Assembly (NCBI RefSeq): GCF_022387135.1
Contig: NZ_CP092462.1
Location: 868,001-932,000, forward strand
Direction: 5' to 3'
DNA from: Comamonas sp. B21-038
GTDB taxonomy: Bacteria > Pseudomonadota > Gammaproteobacteria > Burkholderiales > Burkholderiaceae_C
Length of the DNA: 64,000 nucleotides
Shown: piece by piece, positions 1 through 11,378 of the stretch
Numbering within the stretch: position 1 is the stretch's first letter
Layout: the number at the start of each line of letters is the position of its first letter
Notes under the pieces: model-generated
The model's database searches: none
Told to the model about the DNA's origin: nothing
Seen by the model: only the letters and a program-made list of their open reading frames with translations
Position numbers and translations under genes: made by a program

Positions 1-1
1 T

Positions 2-799
2 GGTGTGGTGGTGGCTGGTGACGCTGTGGCGATGGCCGGGCAGGGCCTGAAGCTGGGCGACCGCGTATGCGCGCTGGTCGCCGGTGGTGGCTATGCCGAG
101 TACTGCGTGGCCCCGGTGGCCCAGTGCCTGCCGGTGCCCGAGGGCTTGTCGGATGTCGAGGCCGCTTGCCTGCCCGAGACCTTCTTTACCGTCTGGAGCA
201 ATGTGTTTGACCGGGGAGCGTTGCAAGCCGGTGAGACCTTGTTGGTCCAGGGCGGCAGCAGCGGCATTGGTGTGACGGCGATCCAGCTGGCCAAGGCCTT
301 TGGCGCCAAGGTCATCGTGACCGCAGGTTCGGATGAAAAGTGCCAGGCTTGCCTGGCCTTGGGTGCTGACGAGGCGATCAACTACCGCAGCCAGGATTTT
401 GTCGCCGAAGTGGCGCGCATCACCGCTGGCAAGGGTGTGGATGTGATCCTGGACATGGTGGCGGGCGACTATGTGGCCCGCGAGGTCGAGGCGCTGGCCG
501 AGGATGGCCGTCTGGTCATCATCGCCGTGCAAGGTGGTATCAAGGCCGAGTTCAATGCCGGTCTGGTGCTGCGCCGCCGTCTGCAGATCACGGGCTCGAC
601 CCTGCGTCCGCGTCCGGTGGCCTTCAAGGCAGCGATTGCCCAGGCTTTGCAGGCCAAGGTCTGGCCGCTGCTGGCAGCGGGCAAGGTGCGTCCCATCATC
701 CACAGCCAGTTCACGGCTGCCCACGCCAGTCAGGCCCATGCACTGATGGAATCCAACCAACATATCGGCAAGATCGTGCTGACCTGGGATCAATTGTGA
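2..799 (+). CDS. NAD(P)H quinone oxidoreductase, PIG3-like (5' end cut by window)
   Basis: Zinc-free medium-chain dehydrogenase/reductase that would reduce quinones with NADPH in the cytosol. The open frame runs through the first base of the window, so the N-terminal GroES-like part is missing and the apparent GTG at 5 is probably internal. What is present contains the nucleotide-binding loop [19 protein letters not shown], then a helix with the family pattern GADEAINY, and [10 protein letters not shown], as in the PIG3/Qor family. The stop overlaps the GTG start of tpiA by four bases (GTGA), so the two are probably translationally coupled. Family assignment is firm; substrate is not known. 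Confidence 0.88.
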   Translation, partial: GVVVAGDAVAMAGQGLKLGDRVCALVAGGGYAEYCVAPVAQCLPVPEGLSDVEAACLPETFFTVWSNVFDRGALQAGETLLVQGGSSGIGVTAIQLAKAFGAKVIVTAGSDEKCQACLALGADEAINYRSQDFVAEVARITAGKGVDVILDMVAGDYVAREVEALAEDGRLVIIAVQGGIKAEFNAGLVLRRRLQITGSTLRPRPVAFKAAIAQALQAKVWPLLAAGKVRPIIHSQFTAAHASQAHALMESNQHIGKIVLTWDQL

Positions 800-1536
800 A
801 AAAACTGATTGCTGGAAACTGGAAGATGAACGGCAGCCTGGCTGCCAATGAAGCCTTGCTGGGCGAGCTGCTGCAAGGCCTGGGCCAGCCGGGCTGCGAT
901 GTGGCCGTGGCGGTGCCTGCTGTCTATGTGGGTCAGGTGCAGGCATTGCTGCAGGGCTCGGCGATCGCGCTGGCTGCGCAGGATGTGTCGGCGCACGACG
1001 CCGGGGCCTACACCGGGGAGGTGTCGGCTGCGATGCTGCGTGACTTTGGGGTGCGCTACGCGCTGGTGGGCCACTCCGAGCGCCGCCAGTACCATGGCGA
1101 AACCGACGCGCTGGTGGCTACGAAGGCGCAAAAGGCGCTGGCTGCCGGCATCACGCCGATTGTCTGTGTCGGCGAGACCTTGGCGGAGCGTGAAGCCGGC
1201 CAGACCGAAGCGGTGGTCAAGCGCCAGCTCGCTGCAGTGATCCATGCGGTCGGCGCCTGCGTGACGGAAATCGTCGTGGCCTATGAGCCTGTGTGGGCGA
1301 TTGGTACGGGCAAGACGGCCAGCCCCGAGCAGGCGCAATCGGTACATGCTGTATTGCGCGCGCAACTGGCGGCAGCCAGTACGCAGGCGGCGAAGGTGCC
1401 GGTGCTGTATGGTGGCAGCATGAATGCGGGCAACGCCGAGCAGCTGCTGGCCCAGCCCGATATTGATGGTGGACTGATCGGTGGCGCTTCGTTGAAGGCC
1501 CAGGATTTTCTGAAAATTATTGCTGCAGCTGCTTGA
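796..1536 (+). CDS. tpiA: Triosephosphate isomerase
   Basis: Interconverts dihydroxyacetone phosphate and glyceraldehyde 3-phosphate in glycolysis and gluconeogenesis. The 246-residue length is normal. The N-terminal AGNWKMNG holds the substrate-binding Asn and Lys, VGHSERR holds the electrophilic His, [15 protein letters not shown] holds the catalytic Glu and the phosphate-gripping loop 6, and [10 protein letters not shown] and GGLIGGASL are the C-terminal phosphate-binding loops. The GTG start lies inside the end of the preceding oxidoreductase gene. The order tpiA-secG-tRNA-Leu-nuo is, to my knowledge, common in Burkholderiales. Confidence 0.97.
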   Translation: MKKLIAGNWKMNGSLAANEALLGELLQGLGQPGCDVAVAVPAVYVGQVQALLQGSAIALAAQDVSAHDAGAYTGEVSAAMLRDFGVRYALVGHSERRQYHGETDALVATKAQKALAAGITPIVCVGETLAEREAGQTEAVVKRQLAAVIHAVGACVTEIVVAYEPVWAIGTGKTASPEQAQSVHAVLRAQLAAASTQAAKVPVLYGGSMNAGNAEQLLAQPDIDGGLIGGASLKAQDFLKIIAAAA

Positions 1537-1581
1537 TAGACAAGCGGCTGCTGGCGACGACCAAGTTTGATAAAAGGGTAG

Positions 1582-2073
1582 ATGATGGTAACGATTCTGT
1601 TGACGATTCAAATGCTGGCAGCACTGGTCATGATTGGCCTGGTGCTGGTGCAGCATGGCAAGGGTGCCGATGCGGGCGCTGCCTTTGGCAGCGGCAGCAG
1701 CGCTGGCAGCCTGTTCGGTGCTTCCGGTAGCGCCAACTTCCTCTCGCGCAGCACTGGCGTGCTGGCGGCGGTGTTCTTTGTCACGACCCTGGGCCTGGCC
1801 TATCTGGGCAATGCCCGCCCGACTTCGGCCGGTAGCGTGCTCGAAGGCCCTGCTGCGGCGATCCCGCAGTCGAGTGCCCCCGTGGACGCGACCATTCCTC
1901 CTGCTTCGACGCCTGCACCGGCTGCCGCCCCCGCCGCTCCCGCCGCTGGCGCTGATGCTTCGGTGCCTGCCGCAGGTGCTGCTGCGCCTGCTGCCGCTCC
2001 CGCTGCCGATGCGTCCGTACCTGCAGCGGCTCCCGCCGCCCCTGCTGAGCCAGCGCAGCCTGCTGACAAATAA
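1582..2073 (+). CDS. secG: Protein translocase subunit SecG
   Basis: Small membrane subunit of the SecYEG preprotein channel. The first membrane segment is at about residues 3-22 (ILLTIQMLAALVMIGLVLVQ) and is followed by the conserved cytosolic loop HGKGADAGAAFGSGSSAG with a GSASxxN-like element (GASGSANFLSRSTGV). A second membrane segment is at about residues 58-76. At 163 residues it is longer than the roughly 110-residue E. coli protein because the last 75 or so residues are almost only Ala and Pro. Two ATGs (1582 and 1585) are possible starts; a weak purine stretch (taaaaggg) precedes the first. Confidence 0.93.
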   Translation: MMVTILLTIQMLAALVMIGLVLVQHGKGADAGAAFGSGSSAGSLFGASGSANFLSRSTGVLAAVFFVTTLGLAYLGNARPTSAGSVLEGPAAAIPQSSAPVDATIPPASTPAPAAAPAAPAAGADASVPAAGAAAPAAAPAADASVPAAAPAAPAEPAQPADK

Positions 2074-2093
2074 CTCAACTATTTGAAAGGAAT

Positions 2094-2112
2094 CCCTGGA
2101 GGCAGGGTTTTT
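2094..2112 (+). terminator. Short intrinsic terminator after secG
   Basis: A five-base stem CCCTG/CAGGG with loop GAGG is followed by five T residues. It lies 20 bases past the secG stop and before the tRNA gene. The stem is short, so read-through into the tRNA is likely. Confidence 0.45.
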
Positions 2113-2189
2113 CCAGAGTAGAATCTGAGTCTGTCTGGTGAGCAGATTGCAAGTAAAAGCAATCGGTGCTTGCCAGATAAGTCAAATCA

Positions 2190-2274
2190 GCCGTCGTGGT
2201 GAAATTGGTAGACACGCTATCTTGAGGGGGTAGTGGCGAAAGCTGTGCGAGTTCGAGTCTCGCCGACGGCACCA
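2190..2274 (+). tRNA. tRNA-Leu (anticodon GAG)
   Basis: Cloverleaf folded by eye. The acceptor stem is GCCGTCG (2190-2196) with CGACGGC (2264-2270), then discriminator A and an encoded CCA. The anticodon stem is CTATC/GGTAG with loop TTGAGGG, giving anticodon GAG, which reads CUC and CUU leucine codons. A long variable arm (TGGCGAAAGCTG region), as expected for class II tRNA-Leu, precedes a T arm with GTTCGAGTC. The gene is 85 nt including CCA. No clear terminator separates it from nuoA 74 bases downstream, so it may be cut from a longer transcript. Confidence 0.96.
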
Positions 2275-2347
2275 ACACAATAAAAGGCCTGCCTGGGTCG
2301 CGTCTTGTGCTTACCTGGGTTGGCTCCTGCGGTGAGTAGACATCAAG

Positions 2348-2707
2348 ATGAGCCTCGAACAATACCTCCCGGTCCTTTTGTTTATCCTGGTGGGGGCAGG
2401 CGTTGGCCTTGGCCCACTGGTCATAGGCTACATCCTCGGACCCAATCGCCCGAACGCGGCGAAAAACTCCCCTTACGAATGCGGCTTTGAGGCCTTTGAA
2501 GACGCGCGCATGAAGTTCGACGTGCGCTACTACCTCGTCGCCATTCTTTTCATTCTCTTCGACTTGGAAATTGCGTTCCTCTTCCCATGGGCGGTTTCGC
2601 TGCATGAAGTGGGAATGCCTGGTTTTATCGCGGTTCTCGTGTTCTTGGCCATTCTGGTGGTGGGTTTCGCCTATGAATGGAAAAAGGGCGCGCTGACCTG
2701 GGAATAA
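2348..2707 (+). CDS. nuoA: NADH-quinone oxidoreductase subunit A
   Basis: Membrane subunit of complex I; with NuoH, J, K and others it forms the junction between peripheral arm and membrane arm. The 119-residue protein has three membrane segments. The family signature [20 protein letters not shown] carries the conserved Cys-Gly-Phe loop, and the second segment contains the conserved [18 protein letters not shown] pattern ([14 protein letters not shown]). It is the first gene of a complete 14-gene nuo operon that continues to 16754. Confidence 0.97.
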   Translation: MSLEQYLPVLLFILVGAGVGLGPLVIGYILGPNRPNAAKNSPYECGFEAFEDARMKFDVRYYLVAILFILFDLEIAFLFPWAVSLHEVGMPGFIAVLVFLAILVVGFAYEWKKGALTWE

Positions 2708-2729
2708 CCGGAAATCAAAAAGGTACACG

Positions 2730-3209
2730 ATGATTGAAGGTGTGTTGGAGAAAGGCTTTGTCACCACGAGCTACGACTCGGTGGTGAACTGGGCCAAGAC
2801 CGGGTCGATCTGGCCCATGACTTTTGGTTTGGCATGCTGCGCCGTCGAGATGATGCACGCAGCCGCTGCGCGTTATGACATCGGCCGTTTCGGCGCCGAA
2901 GTCTTTCGTGCCAGCCCGCGCCAGGCTGACTTGATGATTGTGGCCGGTACCCTGTGCAACAAAATGGCCCCGGCCATGCGCAAGGTGTATGACCAGATGG
3001 CTGAGCCGCGTTGGGTGATCTCGATGGGATCCTGCGCCAACGGTGGTGGTTACTACCACTACAGCTATTCGGTGGTGCGCGGCTGCGACCGCATCGTGCC
3101 GGTGGACGTGTATGTGCCAGGCTGCCCGCCCACGGCAGAAGCACTGATCTACGGCATCATCCAGCTGCAGCAAAAAATCCGCCGCACCCACACGATCGCG
3201 CGCGCCTAG
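2730..3209 (+). CDS. nuoB: NADH-quinone oxidoreductase subunit B
   Basis: Carries iron-sulfur cluster N2, the last cluster before quinone in complex I. Ligands are visible: the adjacent pair in [11 protein letters not shown], the third Cys in [16 protein letters not shown] and the fourth in [13 protein letters not shown]. The conserved RYDIGRFG segment follows the tandem cysteines. The length of 159 residues is typical for beta-proteobacteria. It follows nuoA by 22 bases and precedes nuoC by 8 bases. Confidence 0.98.
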   Translation: MIEGVLEKGFVTTSYDSVVNWAKTGSIWPMTFGLACCAVEMMHAAAARYDIGRFGAEVFRASPRQADLMIVAGTLCNKMAPAMRKVYDQMAEPRWVISMGSCANGGGYYHYSYSVVRGCDRIVPVDVYVPGCPPTAEALIYGIIQLQQKIRRTHTIARA

Positions 3210-3217
3210 GAGTTGGA

Positions 3218-3826
3218 ATGAGTGTAGAACTGATACAGCCTAGCGTGCTGCAAGAGACGATCGCCCGCGTGCTGGGCGACAAGGCGCGCTCGGTAACCCT
3301 GGCGCTGGGTGAAGTGACCGTTGAAGTCTCGGCCTCGAACTACCTGCAAGCGATGCAGCTGCTGCGCGATGCGCCCGAATGCAAGTTCGAGATGCTGATG
3401 GACCTGTGCGGAGTGGATTACTCCGCATACAAGGACGTGGGCACCGATGGCCCACGTTTTGCCGTGGTCTCCCACCTGTTGTCGATCAGCCTGAACCAGC
3501 GCGTGCGCGTGCGCGTGTTCTGCCAGGACGATGATTTCCCGGTGCTCGACACCCTCAGCCAGCTGTGGGCCTCGGCCAACTGGTTGGAGCGTGAAGCATT
3601 TGACCTGTTCGGCATCGTCTTTGAAGGCCATGACGACCTGCGCCGCATTCTGACCGACTATGGCTTTATCGGTCACCCCTTCCGCAAGGATTTCCCGCTG
3701 ACGGGCCATGTGGAAATGCGCTACGACGCCGAGCAGGCACGCGTGATCTATGAGCCCGTGACGATCGAGCCGCGCGAGATCACGCCCCGCATTATTCGTG
3801 AAGACCATTACGGAGGCCTGCACTGA
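3218..3826 (+). CDS. nuoC: NADH-quinone oxidoreductase subunit C
   Basis: 30-kDa hydrophilic subunit of the complex I connecting module. I chose the ATG at 3218 ([10 protein letters not shown]), preceded by the Shine-Dalgarno-like AGGAGTT; the frame is open further upstream but that stretch overlaps nuoB. The protein is 202 residues. The family signature [20 protein letters not shown] and the C-terminal [19 protein letters not shown] are present. NuoC and NuoD are separate genes here, unlike the fused nuoCD of E. coli. Confidence 0.97.
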   Translation: MSVELIQPSVLQETIARVLGDKARSVTLALGEVTVEVSASNYLQAMQLLRDAPECKFEMLMDLCGVDYSAYKDVGTDGPRFAVVSHLLSISLNQRVRVRVFCQDDDFPVLDTLSQLWASANWLEREAFDLFGIVFEGHDDLRRILTDYGFIGHPFRKDFPLTGHVEMRYDAEQARVIYEPVTIEPREITPRIIREDHYGGLH

Positions 3827-3853
3827 GGCGCTCTGACCTCACGATGAAGAACC

Positions 3854-5107
3854 ATGGCTGAAATCAAAAACTACACACTCAACTTCGGTCCCCAGCATCC
3901 TGCAGCACACGGCGTGCTGCGTTTGGTGCTGGAGCTCGATGGCGAAGTGGTGCAACGTGCAGACCCGCATATCGGCCTGCTGCACCGCGCCACCGAGAAG
4001 CTGGCGGAGAGCAAGACCTTCATCCAGTCGCTGCCCTATATGGATCGGCTGGACTATTGCTCGATGATGAGCAACGAGCACGCCTACTGCCTGGCTATCG
4101 AAAAGCTGCTGGGCCTGGAAGTGCCGATCCGCGCGCAATACATCCGCGTGATGTATTCCGAGATCACCCGCATCATGAACCACCTGATGTGGCTGGGCTC
4201 GTCGGGCAATGACGGCGGCAGCTCGACCATTCTGATCTACAGCTTCCGCGAGCGTGAAGACCTGATGGACATGTACGAAGCCGTCTCCGGCGCGCGCATG
4301 CACGCGGCGTACTTCCGTCCTGGCGGCGTGTACCGCGACCTGCCCGAAACCATGCCGCAGTACAAGGCCAGCAAGGTGCGCAATGCCAAGGCCATCGAGC
4401 AGATGAACCGCAACCGCCAAGGTTCGCTCATCGACTTCATCGATGACTTCACCGCGCGCTTCCCCAAGTGCGTGGACGAATACGAAACCCTGCTGACGGA
4501 CAACCGCATCTGGAAACAGCGCAACGTGGGTATCGGCGTGGTCGATATCGACCGTGCGATGAACCTGGGCTTGACGGGCCCGATGCTGCGCGGCTCCGGT
4601 CTGGCCTGGGACATGCGCAAGTCGCAGCCCTACGAAGTCTATGACCGCATGGATTTCGACATTCCCGTGGGCAAGACCGGCGATTGCTATGACCGCTACC
4701 TGGTGCGCATTGCCGAGATGCGCCAGTCCAACCGCATCATCAAGCAATGCGTGGACTGGCTGCGTGCCAACCCCGGTCCTGTCATCACCGACAACCACAA
4801 GGTGGCGCCTCCCGATCGCGAAGCCATGAAGTCCAACATGGAAGAGCTGATCCACCACTTCAAGCTGTTCACCGAAGGCTTCAAAGTGCCCGAGGGCGAG
4901 GCTTACGCATCGGTGGAGCACCCCAAGGGCGAGTTCGGCATCTACCTGATCAGCGATGGTGCCAACAAGCCGTACCGCCTGAAGATTCGTCCACCAGGTT
5001 TTGTGCATCTCTCGGCGCTCGATGAAATGAGCCGTGGCCACATGCTGGCCGATGCCGTGATGGTGCTGAGCACCTTGGACATCGTGTTTGGAGACGTTGA
5101 CCGATGA
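3854..5107 (+). CDS. nuoD: NADH-quinone oxidoreductase subunit D
   Basis: 49-kDa subunit that, with NuoB, builds the quinone-binding pocket of complex I and descends from the large subunit of [NiFe] hydrogenases. The 417 residues begin with the conserved [20 protein letters not shown], whose His and neighbouring residues face quinone, followed by [22 protein letters not shown], a GPMLRGSG motif and the C-terminal DIVFGDVDR are also as expected. The stop overlaps the nuoE start (ATGA). Confidence 0.98.
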   Translation: MAEIKNYTLNFGPQHPAAHGVLRLVLELDGEVVQRADPHIGLLHRATEKLAESKTFIQSLPYMDRLDYCSMMSNEHAYCLAIEKLLGLEVPIRAQYIRVMYSEITRIMNHLMWLGSSGNDGGSSTILIYSFREREDLMDMYEAVSGARMHAAYFRPGGVYRDLPETMPQYKASKVRNAKAIEQMNRNRQGSLIDFIDDFTARFPKCVDEYETLLTDNRIWKQRNVGIGVVDIDRAMNLGLTGPMLRGSGLAWDMRKSQPYEVYDRMDFDIPVGKTGDCYDRYLVRIAEMRQSNRIIKQCVDWLRANPGPVITDNHKVAPPDREAMKSNMEELIHHFKLFTEGFKVPEGEAYASVEHPKGEFGIYLISDGANKPYRLKIRPPGFVHLSALDEMSRGHMLADAVMVLSTLDIVFGDVDR

Positions 5108-5595
5108 TTACCGAAGCAACAAAAGCACGCTTTGCCCGCGAAGTTGCCAAGTATCCGGCAGAGCAGAAGCAGTCGGCCGTGATGGCTTGCCTGTCTATCG
5201 TGCAGCAGGAGCAGGGCTGGGTGAGCCAGGAGAGCGAGGCGGTGATCGCCGAGTACCTGGAGATGCCCGAGATCGCCGTGCATGAAGTGACCACCTTCTA
5301 CAACATGTACAACCAGCATCCGGTGGGCAAGTACAAGTTGAGCGTGTGCACCAACCTGCCTTGCCAGCTGCGCCGTGGCCGCGAGGCGCTCAAGCACCTG
5401 GAAGACAAGCTGGGCATCAAGATGGGTGATACCACTGCCGATGGCGTGTTCACCATCGAGCAATCGGAATGCCTGGGTGCCTGCGCCGATGCACCGGTGC
5501 TGCTGGTCAATGACCGCCACATGTGCAGCTTCATGGACAACGAAAAGCTGGACCAGCTGGTGACCGGCTTGCGCGCAGCGGAGGACACCAAGTGA
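5104..5595 (+). CDS. nuoE: NADH-quinone oxidoreductase subunit E
   Basis: 24-kDa subunit of the NADH dehydrogenase module with a [2Fe-2S] cluster (N1a). The four ligands lie in CTNLPC and in the later [10 protein letters not shown], giving the family spacing. The 163-residue length is normal. It overlaps nuoD upstream by ATGA and nuoF downstream by GTGA, so translational coupling across D-E-F is likely. Confidence 0.97.
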   Translation: MITEATKARFAREVAKYPAEQKQSAVMACLSIVQQEQGWVSQESEAVIAEYLEMPEIAVHEVTTFYNMYNQHPVGKYKLSVCTNLPCQLRRGREALKHLEDKLGIKMGDTTADGVFTIEQSECLGACADAPVLLVNDRHMCSFMDNEKLDQLVTGLRAAEDTK

Positions 5596-6947
5596 CTACA
5601 GCCGCTCAAATTCTGTCGCAGTTCCAGGCCACCGGCGTGGAAACCTGCTTCCACGACCGCCACATCGAGCCCCAGATCTATGCAGGTCTGGACGGCACGA
5701 ACTGGTCGATCAAGGACTACGAGGCTCGCGGTGGCTACCAGGCCCTGCGCAAGCTGCTGGGCAAGGACGGTGGCGAGGGTCTGACCCAGGACCAGGTCAT
5801 TGCCACGATGAAGGAATCGGGCCTGCGCGGCCGTGGCGGCGCCGGCTTCCCCACCGGTCTGAAGTGGAGCTTCATGCCCCGCAACTTCCCCGGCCAAAAG
5901 CACCTGGTGTGCAATTCGGACGAGGGCGAGCCTGGCACCTGCAAGGACCGCGACATCCTGATGTTCAACCCGCACATCGTGATCGAAGGCATGGCCATCG
6001 CCGCGTATGCGATGGGCATCTCGCTGGGTTACAACTACATCCACGGCGAAATCTTCCAGGTCTACGAACGCTTCGAGGCAGCGCTGGAAGAGGCGCGTGC
6101 TGCGGGCTACCTGGGTGACAACATCATGGGCAGCAACTTCAGCTTCCAGCTGCATGCCCACCATGGTTTTGGCGCCTACATCTGCGGCGAGGAAACCGCC
6201 TTGCTCGAATCGCTCGAAGGCAAGAAGGGCCAGCCCCGCTTCAAGCCGCCATTCCCGGCCAGCTTTGGTCTGTATGGCAAGCCCACGACGATCAATAACA
6301 CCGAAACCTTTGCGGCCGTTCCCTGGATCATCCGCAACGGTGGCCAGGCATATCTGGAATGCGGCAAGCCCAACAACGGCGGCACCAAGATCTTCTCGGT
6401 CAGCGGTGACGTGAACAAGCCCGGCAACTACGAAGTGCCGATGGGTACGCCGTTCTCCACGTTGCTGGAGCTGGCGGGCGGTGTGCGCACCGGCCGCAAG
6501 CTCAAGGCCGTGATCCCTGGCGGATCGTCGGCCCCTGTGCTGCCTGCCGACATCATGATGGCCTGCACGATGGACTATGACTCCATCTCCAAGGCCGGCT
6601 CGATGCTCGGCTCGGGTGCCGTCATCGTGATGGACGACTCGCGCGACATGGTCGAGAGCCTGCTGCGCCTGTCCTACTTCTACCAGCACGAGTCCTGCGG
6701 ACAGTGCACCCCTTGCCGCGAAGGCACGGGCTGGCTGTGGCGCATGGTTGACCGCATCCAGCACGGCCATGGCCGCGCCGAGGATCTGGACAAGCTGGAC
6801 TCGGTAGCCGGCAACATCATGGGGCGCACGATTTGCGCATTGGGCGATGCGGCAGCGATGCCGGTGCGCGCGATGATCAAGCATTTCCGCCATGAATTCG
6901 AAGCAAAGATCAACGCTGCTGAAAAGCAGACCGCTGCTTCTTCCTGA
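5592..6947 (+). CDS. nuoF: NADH-quinone oxidoreductase subunit F (NADH/FMN-binding)
   Basis: Binds NADH and FMN and passes electrons to cluster N3. The start is the GTG at 5592, overlapping the nuoE stop; this gives 451 residues and the family N-terminus. Motifs are the glycine-rich [16 protein letters not shown] for nucleotide/FMN binding, [15 protein letters not shown], and the [4Fe-4S] motif [15 protein letters not shown] with a later Cys in [11 protein letters not shown]. All four cluster cysteines are present. Confidence 0.97.
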   Translation: MTTAAQILSQFQATGVETCFHDRHIEPQIYAGLDGTNWSIKDYEARGGYQALRKLLGKDGGEGLTQDQVIATMKESGLRGRGGAGFPTGLKWSFMPRNFPGQKHLVCNSDEGEPGTCKDRDILMFNPHIVIEGMAIAAYAMGISLGYNYIHGEIFQVYERFEAALEEARAAGYLGDNIMGSNFSFQLHAHHGFGAYICGEETALLESLEGKKGQPRFKPPFPASFGLYGKPTTINNTETFAAVPWIIRNGGQAYLECGKPNNGGTKIFSVSGDVNKPGNYEVPMGTPFSTLLELAGGVRTGRKLKAVIPGGSSAPVLPADIMMACTMDYDSISKAGSMLGSGAVIVMDDSRDMVESLLRLSYFYQHESCGQCTPCREGTGWLWRMVDRIQHGHGRAEDLDKLDSVAGNIMGRTICALGDAAAMPVRAMIKHFRHEFEAKINAAEKQTAASS

Positions 6948-6961
6948 TCGCGAGTGAGCAT

Positions 6962-9076
6962 ATGGTTGAAATTGAAATAGACGGTCAGAAGGTCGAGGTC
7001 GCGGAAGGCAGCATGGTCATGCACGCGGCCGATGCGGCGGGCAAGTACATCCCTCACTTCTGCTACCACAAGAAACTGTCGATCGCGGCGAACTGCCGTA
7101 TGTGCCTGGTGGATGTCGAGAAGGCGCCCAAGGCGATGCCCGCCTGCGCCACGCCGGTGACCCAAGGCATGATTGTGCGCACCACCTCGGACAAGGCGGT
7201 CAAGGCCCAGCAATCGGTGATGGAGTTCCTGCTCATCAACCACCCGCTGGATTGCCCGATCTGCGACCAGGGCGGTGAATGCCAGTTGCAGGATCTGGCT
7301 GTGGGCTACGGTGCCAGCAGCTCGCGCTACGAAGAAGAAAAGCGCGTGGTCTTCCACAAGAACGTGGGCCCGCTGATCTCGATGGAAGAGATGAGCCGTT
7401 GCATCCACTGCACCCGTTGCGTGCGCTTCGGACAGGAAGTCTCGGGCATCATGGAGCTGGGCATGGTCAACCGCGGCGAGCACGCCGAAATCACCACGGT
7501 CGTGGGCGATACGGTGGACTCGGAACTGTCGGGCAACATGATCGACATCTGCCCCGTGGGCGCACTGACGAGCAAGCCTTTCCGCTACAGCGCCCGCACC
7601 TGGGAGCTGTCGCGCCGCAAGTCGGTCTCGCCGCATGACTCCACCGGTGCCAACTTGATCGTTCAGGTCAAGAACAACAAGGTGATGCGCGTTGTGCCTT
7701 TCGAGAACGAGGCTGTCAACGAATGCTGGATTGCCGACCGCGACCGCTTCTCCTACGAAGCGCTCAACGGCGAAGAGCGCCTGACCGCGCCGATGATCAA
7801 GCAAGGCGGCCAGTGGCTCGAAGTGAGCTGGCAAGCTGCGCTGGAATACGTGGCCAATGGCATCAAGAGCGTGCAACGCGACCACGGCGCCAGCGCCGTC
7901 GGTGCGCTGGTCAGCCCGCACAGCACCCTTGAGGAGCTGTTCCTGGCGGGCGAACTGGTGCGCTCGCTGGGCAGCCAGAACGTGGACTACCGTCTGCGCA
8001 ATGCCGATTTTGCCAAGGCAGAAGGCGTGCGCTGGCTGGGCCGCTCGATCGCCTCGCTGTCGGATCTGAACACCGCTTTGATCGTCGGCTCGAACGTGCG
8101 CAAGGAGCATCCGCTGTTTGCCCAGCGTATCCGCCAGGCCGCCCGCAAGGGTGCGGTGGTGACGGCCATCCAGTCCAAGGCTTTTGATCTGGCGATTCCG
8201 CTGGCCCACCAGTTGATCGCACCTGCTGCGCAGTGGGCCTATACGCTGTCCTCCGTGGCAGCGGCCATCGCCCAGTCCAAGGGTGTGGAAGCGCCCAACA
8301 ATGCCGGTACGGTGACGCCTGAGTCCATCGAGATTGCCCGCGCGCTGCAAAACGGCGAGCAAAAGGCCATCCTGCTGGGCAATGCCGTGGCACACCATGC
8401 ACAAGCGAGCACCTTGCTGTCGATCGCCAACTGGATTGGCGCGCAGACCGGTGCGACCGTGGGCTTCCTGACTGAAGCGGCCAACACCGTGGGCGCGCAA
8501 TGGGTGGGCGCTGTGCCCCAGGCCCATGGCATGCACGCTGGCGAGATGCTCGCCGGTGGCGTCAAGGCTGCCATCTTGCTCAACTGCGAACCTGCATTCG
8601 ACACGGCCGCTGGCAGCCAGGCGCTGCAAGGCTGCGAGATGGTGGTGAGCCTGAGCCCGTTCAAGGCCAACATGGACATCGCCGATGTGCTGCTGCCGAT
8701 CGCGCCGTTCACCGAGACCTCGGGCTCGTTCGTGAATGCCGAAGGCCGTGTGCAGAGCTTCCACGCCGTGGTCAAGCCACTGGGCGATACCCGTCCGGGC
8801 TGGAAGGTGCTGCGCGTGCTGGGCAACCTGCTGGATGTGCCAGGCATGGCCTTTGACTCCTCGCAGGATGTGCTGGCCGTGGCCACGGGCTCGCAAGGCC
8901 AGGTGCCTGCCGAGCTGCTGTCCAACAGCACCAAGACCAACATGGCTGTGTCGGCGCCTGCAAGCCAGGAGCCGGTAGTGGCCAGCATCTACCAACTCGA
9001 TGGCATCGTGCGTCGCGCGCCTTCGTTGCAAATGACGGCGGATGCCCGCCAATCCTCGGAGGTGGTTGCAGCATGA
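6962..9076 (+). CDS. nuoG: NADH-quinone oxidoreductase subunit G
   Basis: 75-kDa iron-sulfur subunit of complex I. The N-terminal ferredoxin-like domain has [15 protein letters not shown] for the [2Fe-2S] cluster, then the His-Cys3 [4Fe-4S] region [15 protein letters not shown], then the second [4Fe-4S] motif [10 protein letters not shown] with the partner Cys in [13 protein letters not shown]. The C-terminal two thirds are a molybdopterin-oxidoreductase-like domain. The length of 704 residues is on the short side of the family. The stop overlaps the nuoH start (ATGA). Confidence 0.96.
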   Translation: MVEIEIDGQKVEVAEGSMVMHAADAAGKYIPHFCYHKKLSIAANCRMCLVDVEKAPKAMPACATPVTQGMIVRTTSDKAVKAQQSVMEFLLINHPLDCPICDQGGECQLQDLAVGYGASSSRYEEEKRVVFHKNVGPLISMEEMSRCIHCTRCVRFGQEVSGIMELGMVNRGEHAEITTVVGDTVDSELSGNMIDICPVGALTSKPFRYSARTWELSRRKSVSPHDSTGANLIVQVKNNKVMRVVPFENEAVNECWIADRDRFSYEALNGEERLTAPMIKQGGQWLEVSWQAALEYVANGIKSVQRDHGASAVGALVSPHSTLEELFLAGELVRSLGSQNVDYRLRNADFAKAEGVRWLGRSIASLSDLNTALIVGSNVRKEHPLFAQRIRQAARKGAVVTAIQSKAFDLAIPLAHQLIAPAAQWAYTLSSVAAAIAQSKGVEAPNNAGTVTPESIEIARALQNGEQKAILLGNAVAHHAQASTLLSIANWIGAQTGATVGFLTEAANTVGAQWVGAVPQAHGMHAGEMLAGGVKAAILLNCEPAFDTAAGSQALQGCEMVVSLSPFKANMDIADVLLPIAPFTETSGSFVNAEGRVQSFHAVVKPLGDTRPGWKVLRVLGNLLDVPGMAFDSSQDVLAVATGSQGQVPAELLSNSTKTNMAVSAPASQEPVVASIYQLDGIVRRAPSLQMTADARQSSEVVAA

Positions 9077-10149
9077 TCGACGCAATCTACAACGGCGGTC
9101 TAACCCTGATCGCAGCCGACTGGTGGGCGACCCTGGTCTGGCCGGTGATCTGGAACCTGATCAAGATCCTGTGCATCGTTCTGCCTCTGATGGGCGCGGT
9201 GGCTTACCTGACCCTGTGGGAGCGCAAGCTCCTGGGCTTCATGCAAGTGCGTTACGGCCCCAACCGGGTCGGCCCCTTCGGTCTGCTCCAGCCTCTGGCC
9301 GACGGCCTCAAGCTGATGACCAAGGAAATCATCACGCCGACGGCGGCGAGCTCGGGCCTCTACCGCCTGGGCCCGATCATGGCCATCATGCCTGCGCTGG
9401 CAGCCTGGGTGGTCATCCCCTTCGGCCCCGATGTGGCGCTGGCCAATGTGAACGTCGGCCTGCTGCTGGTGATGGCCATCACGTCGATCGAAGTCTATGG
9501 CGTGATCATCGCCGGCTGGGCATCGAACTCCAAGTACGCCTTCCTGGGCGCGCTGCGCGCATCGGCCCAGATGGTGAGCTATGAAATCGCGATGGGCTTC
9601 TGCTTCCTGGTGGTGATCATGGTCACCGGCAGCATGAACCTGACCGAGATCGTGTTGGCCCAGGGCAAGGGCATGATGGCATCGTCGGGTGCCAGCATCC
9701 TGTCGTGGAACTGGCTGCCACTGCTGCCGATGTTCATCGTCTACCTGATCTCTGCCGTGGCCGAGACCAACCGCCACCCCTTCGACGTCGTCGAAGGCGA
9801 AGCGGAAATCGTGGCCGGTCACATGGTGGAGTATTCGGGCATGGGCTTTGCTGTGTTCTTCCTGGCGGAGTACGCGAGCATGTGGCTGGTGTCCATCCTG
9901 GCCGTGATCATGTTCATGGGCGGCTGGTTGCCACCATTCGATTTCCTGTCCTTCATTCCGGGCTGGATCTGGCTGGCAGCCAAGACCTTCCTGGTGGTGT
10001 CGATGTTCATCTGGATTCGCGCTACTTTCCCACGTTTCCGCTATGACCAGATCATGCGTCTGGGCTGGAAGATCTTCATCCCCGTGACTCTGGTGTACCT
10101 GGTCTTTGTCGGCGGCTGGTTGCTGTCGCCATGGAACATCTGGAAATAA
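9073..10149 (+). CDS. nuoH: NADH-quinone oxidoreductase subunit H
   Basis: Eight-helix membrane subunit that lines the quinone tunnel and links to the proton channels. The family signatures [20 protein letters not shown] and [19 protein letters not shown] are intact, the latter carrying acidic residues of the E-channel. The length is 358 residues. A good ribosome-binding sequence (ggaggtggttgcagc) precedes the ATG inside the end of nuoG. Confidence 0.98.
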   Translation: MIDAIYNGGLTLIAADWWATLVWPVIWNLIKILCIVLPLMGAVAYLTLWERKLLGFMQVRYGPNRVGPFGLLQPLADGLKLMTKEIITPTAASSGLYRLGPIMAIMPALAAWVVIPFGPDVALANVNVGLLLVMAITSIEVYGVIIAGWASNSKYAFLGALRASAQMVSYEIAMGFCFLVVIMVTGSMNLTEIVLAQGKGMMASSGASILSWNWLPLLPMFIVYLISAVAETNRHPFDVVEGEAEIVAGHMVEYSGMGFAVFFLAEYASMWLVSILAVIMFMGGWLPPFDFLSFIPGWIWLAAKTFLVVSMFIWIRATFPRFRYDQIMRLGWKIFIPVTLVYLVFVGGWLLSPWNIWK

Positions 10150-10164
10150 GCGGAGGAATACAAC

Positions 10165-10677
10165 ATGACTACTGCAGTTTCTCCCCGCTCTTTCTCGGTG
10201 AAGGATTTCTTCAAGAGCTTCATGCTCTGGGAATTGATGAAGGGCATGGCCCTGACCGGCCGCTACACGTTTGCGCGCAAGATCACGGTCCAGTTCCCCG
10301 AAGAGAAGACGCCGCTGTCGCCGCGTTTCCGTGGCCTGCACGCGCTGCGCCGCTACGAAAACGGTGAAGAGCGTTGCATCGCCTGCAAGCTGTGCGAAGC
10401 CGTCTGCCCTGCCATGGCGATCACGATCGAGTCGGATGTGCGTGATGACGGCTCGCGCCGCACCACCCGTTACGACATCGATCTGACCAAGTGCATTTTC
10501 TGTGGCTTCTGTGAAGAAAGCTGCCCCGTGGACTCCATCGTGGAAACCCAGATTCTGGAATACCACGGAGAAAAGCGCGGCGACCTGTACTTCACCAAGG
10601 AAATGCTGCTGGCCGTGGGCGACCGTTACGAACCTGAAATTGCTGCAGCCAAGGCTGCGGACGCAAAGTACCGCTAA
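10165..10677 (+). CDS. nuoI: NADH-quinone oxidoreductase subunit I
   Basis: TYKY-type subunit with two [4Fe-4S] clusters (N6a and N6b). The two CxxCxxCxxxCP motifs are [12 protein letters not shown] and [12 protein letters not shown]. The 170-residue protein begins with an amphipathic helix ([19 protein letters not shown]) that lies on the membrane. It is 15 bases after nuoH with a GGAGGA ribosome-binding site. Confidence 0.98.
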   Translation: MTTAVSPRSFSVKDFFKSFMLWELMKGMALTGRYTFARKITVQFPEEKTPLSPRFRGLHALRRYENGEERCIACKLCEAVCPAMAITIESDVRDDGSRRTTRYDIDLTKCIFCGFCEESCPVDSIVETQILEYHGEKRGDLYFTKEMLLAVGDRYEPEIAAAKAADAKYR

Positions 10678-10712
10678 CGCGGCACTTGGAGACTGATCGA
10701 AAAGAGCCCCAC

Positions 10713-11378
10713 ATGGATGTCACAACTGGTTTTTTCTATCTGTTCTCGGTAGTGCTGCTGTATGCGGCATTCCGAGTGGTTACTGCTCCAAATCCGGTGC
10801 ACGCAGTGCTGCACCTGATGTTGGCGTTCTCTCAGGCAGCCGGTATCTGGTTGCTGCTCAAGGCTGAGTTCCTGGCCATCGTGCTGGTGATGGTCTACCT
10901 GGGCGCCGTGATGGTGCTGTTCCTCTTCGTGGTGATGATGCTGGATATCCGCATCGACCAGCTGCGCAAGAGCTTCTGGAAGAACTTCCCGCTCGCTGCG
11001 GTGATTTTTGCCATCGTTGCATTCGAGATGGGTGTCGTGCTGATCGGCGGCTTCAGCGCCATCGATGCGCCCAAGGCCATCCCGGCGGTGGTGGATGCGG
11101 CCGGTAAGGTAGTGCCCTACAGCAACGTCAAGGCGCTGGGCACCATGCTCTACACCGAGTATCTGTTCCCTGTGCAAGTGGCTGCGGTCATCTTGCTGGT
11201 GGCGATGATTGCCGCGATTGCCCTGACCCTGCGCCAGCGCAAGGATTCCAAGGCCATCGATGCATCCCTGCAAGTGCGCGTGCGTGCTTCGGATCGCCTG
11301 CAATTGGTCAAAGTCGAGGCCAGCAAGCCCCCCGCACCTGTGGTGCCACCGGCTGCTGCTGAGGAGAAGAAGGTATGA
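10713..11378 (+). CDS. nuoJ: NADH-quinone oxidoreductase subunit J
   Basis: Five-helix membrane subunit next to NuoA and NuoK. I chose the ATG at 10713 ([11 protein letters not shown]), which matches the family N-terminus; a TTG at 10686 in the same frame would add nine hydrophilic residues and is less likely. Conserved features are [13 protein letters not shown] and [18 protein letters not shown], the latter containing the pi-bulge helix. A Lys/Pro/Ala-rich tail (about residues 185-221) extends past the last helix. The stop overlaps the nuoK start. Confidence 0.95.
   Translation: MDVTTGFFYLFSVVLLYAAFRVVTAPNPVHAVLHLMLAFSQAAGIWLLLKAEFLAIVLVMVYLGAVMVLFLFVVMMLDIRIDQLRKSFWKNFPLAAVIFAIVAFEMGVVLIGGFSAIDAPKAIPAVVDAAGKVVPYSNVKALGTMLYTEYLFPVQVAAVILLVAMIAAIALTLRQRKDSKAIDASLQVRVRASDRLQLVKVEASKPPAPVVPPAAAEEKKV

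Noticed and set aside
3839..5041. Long minus-strand open frame opposite nuoD
   Set aside because: It is the mirror of a high-GC gene; composition is His/Val-rich and the plus strand encodes an intact NuoD.
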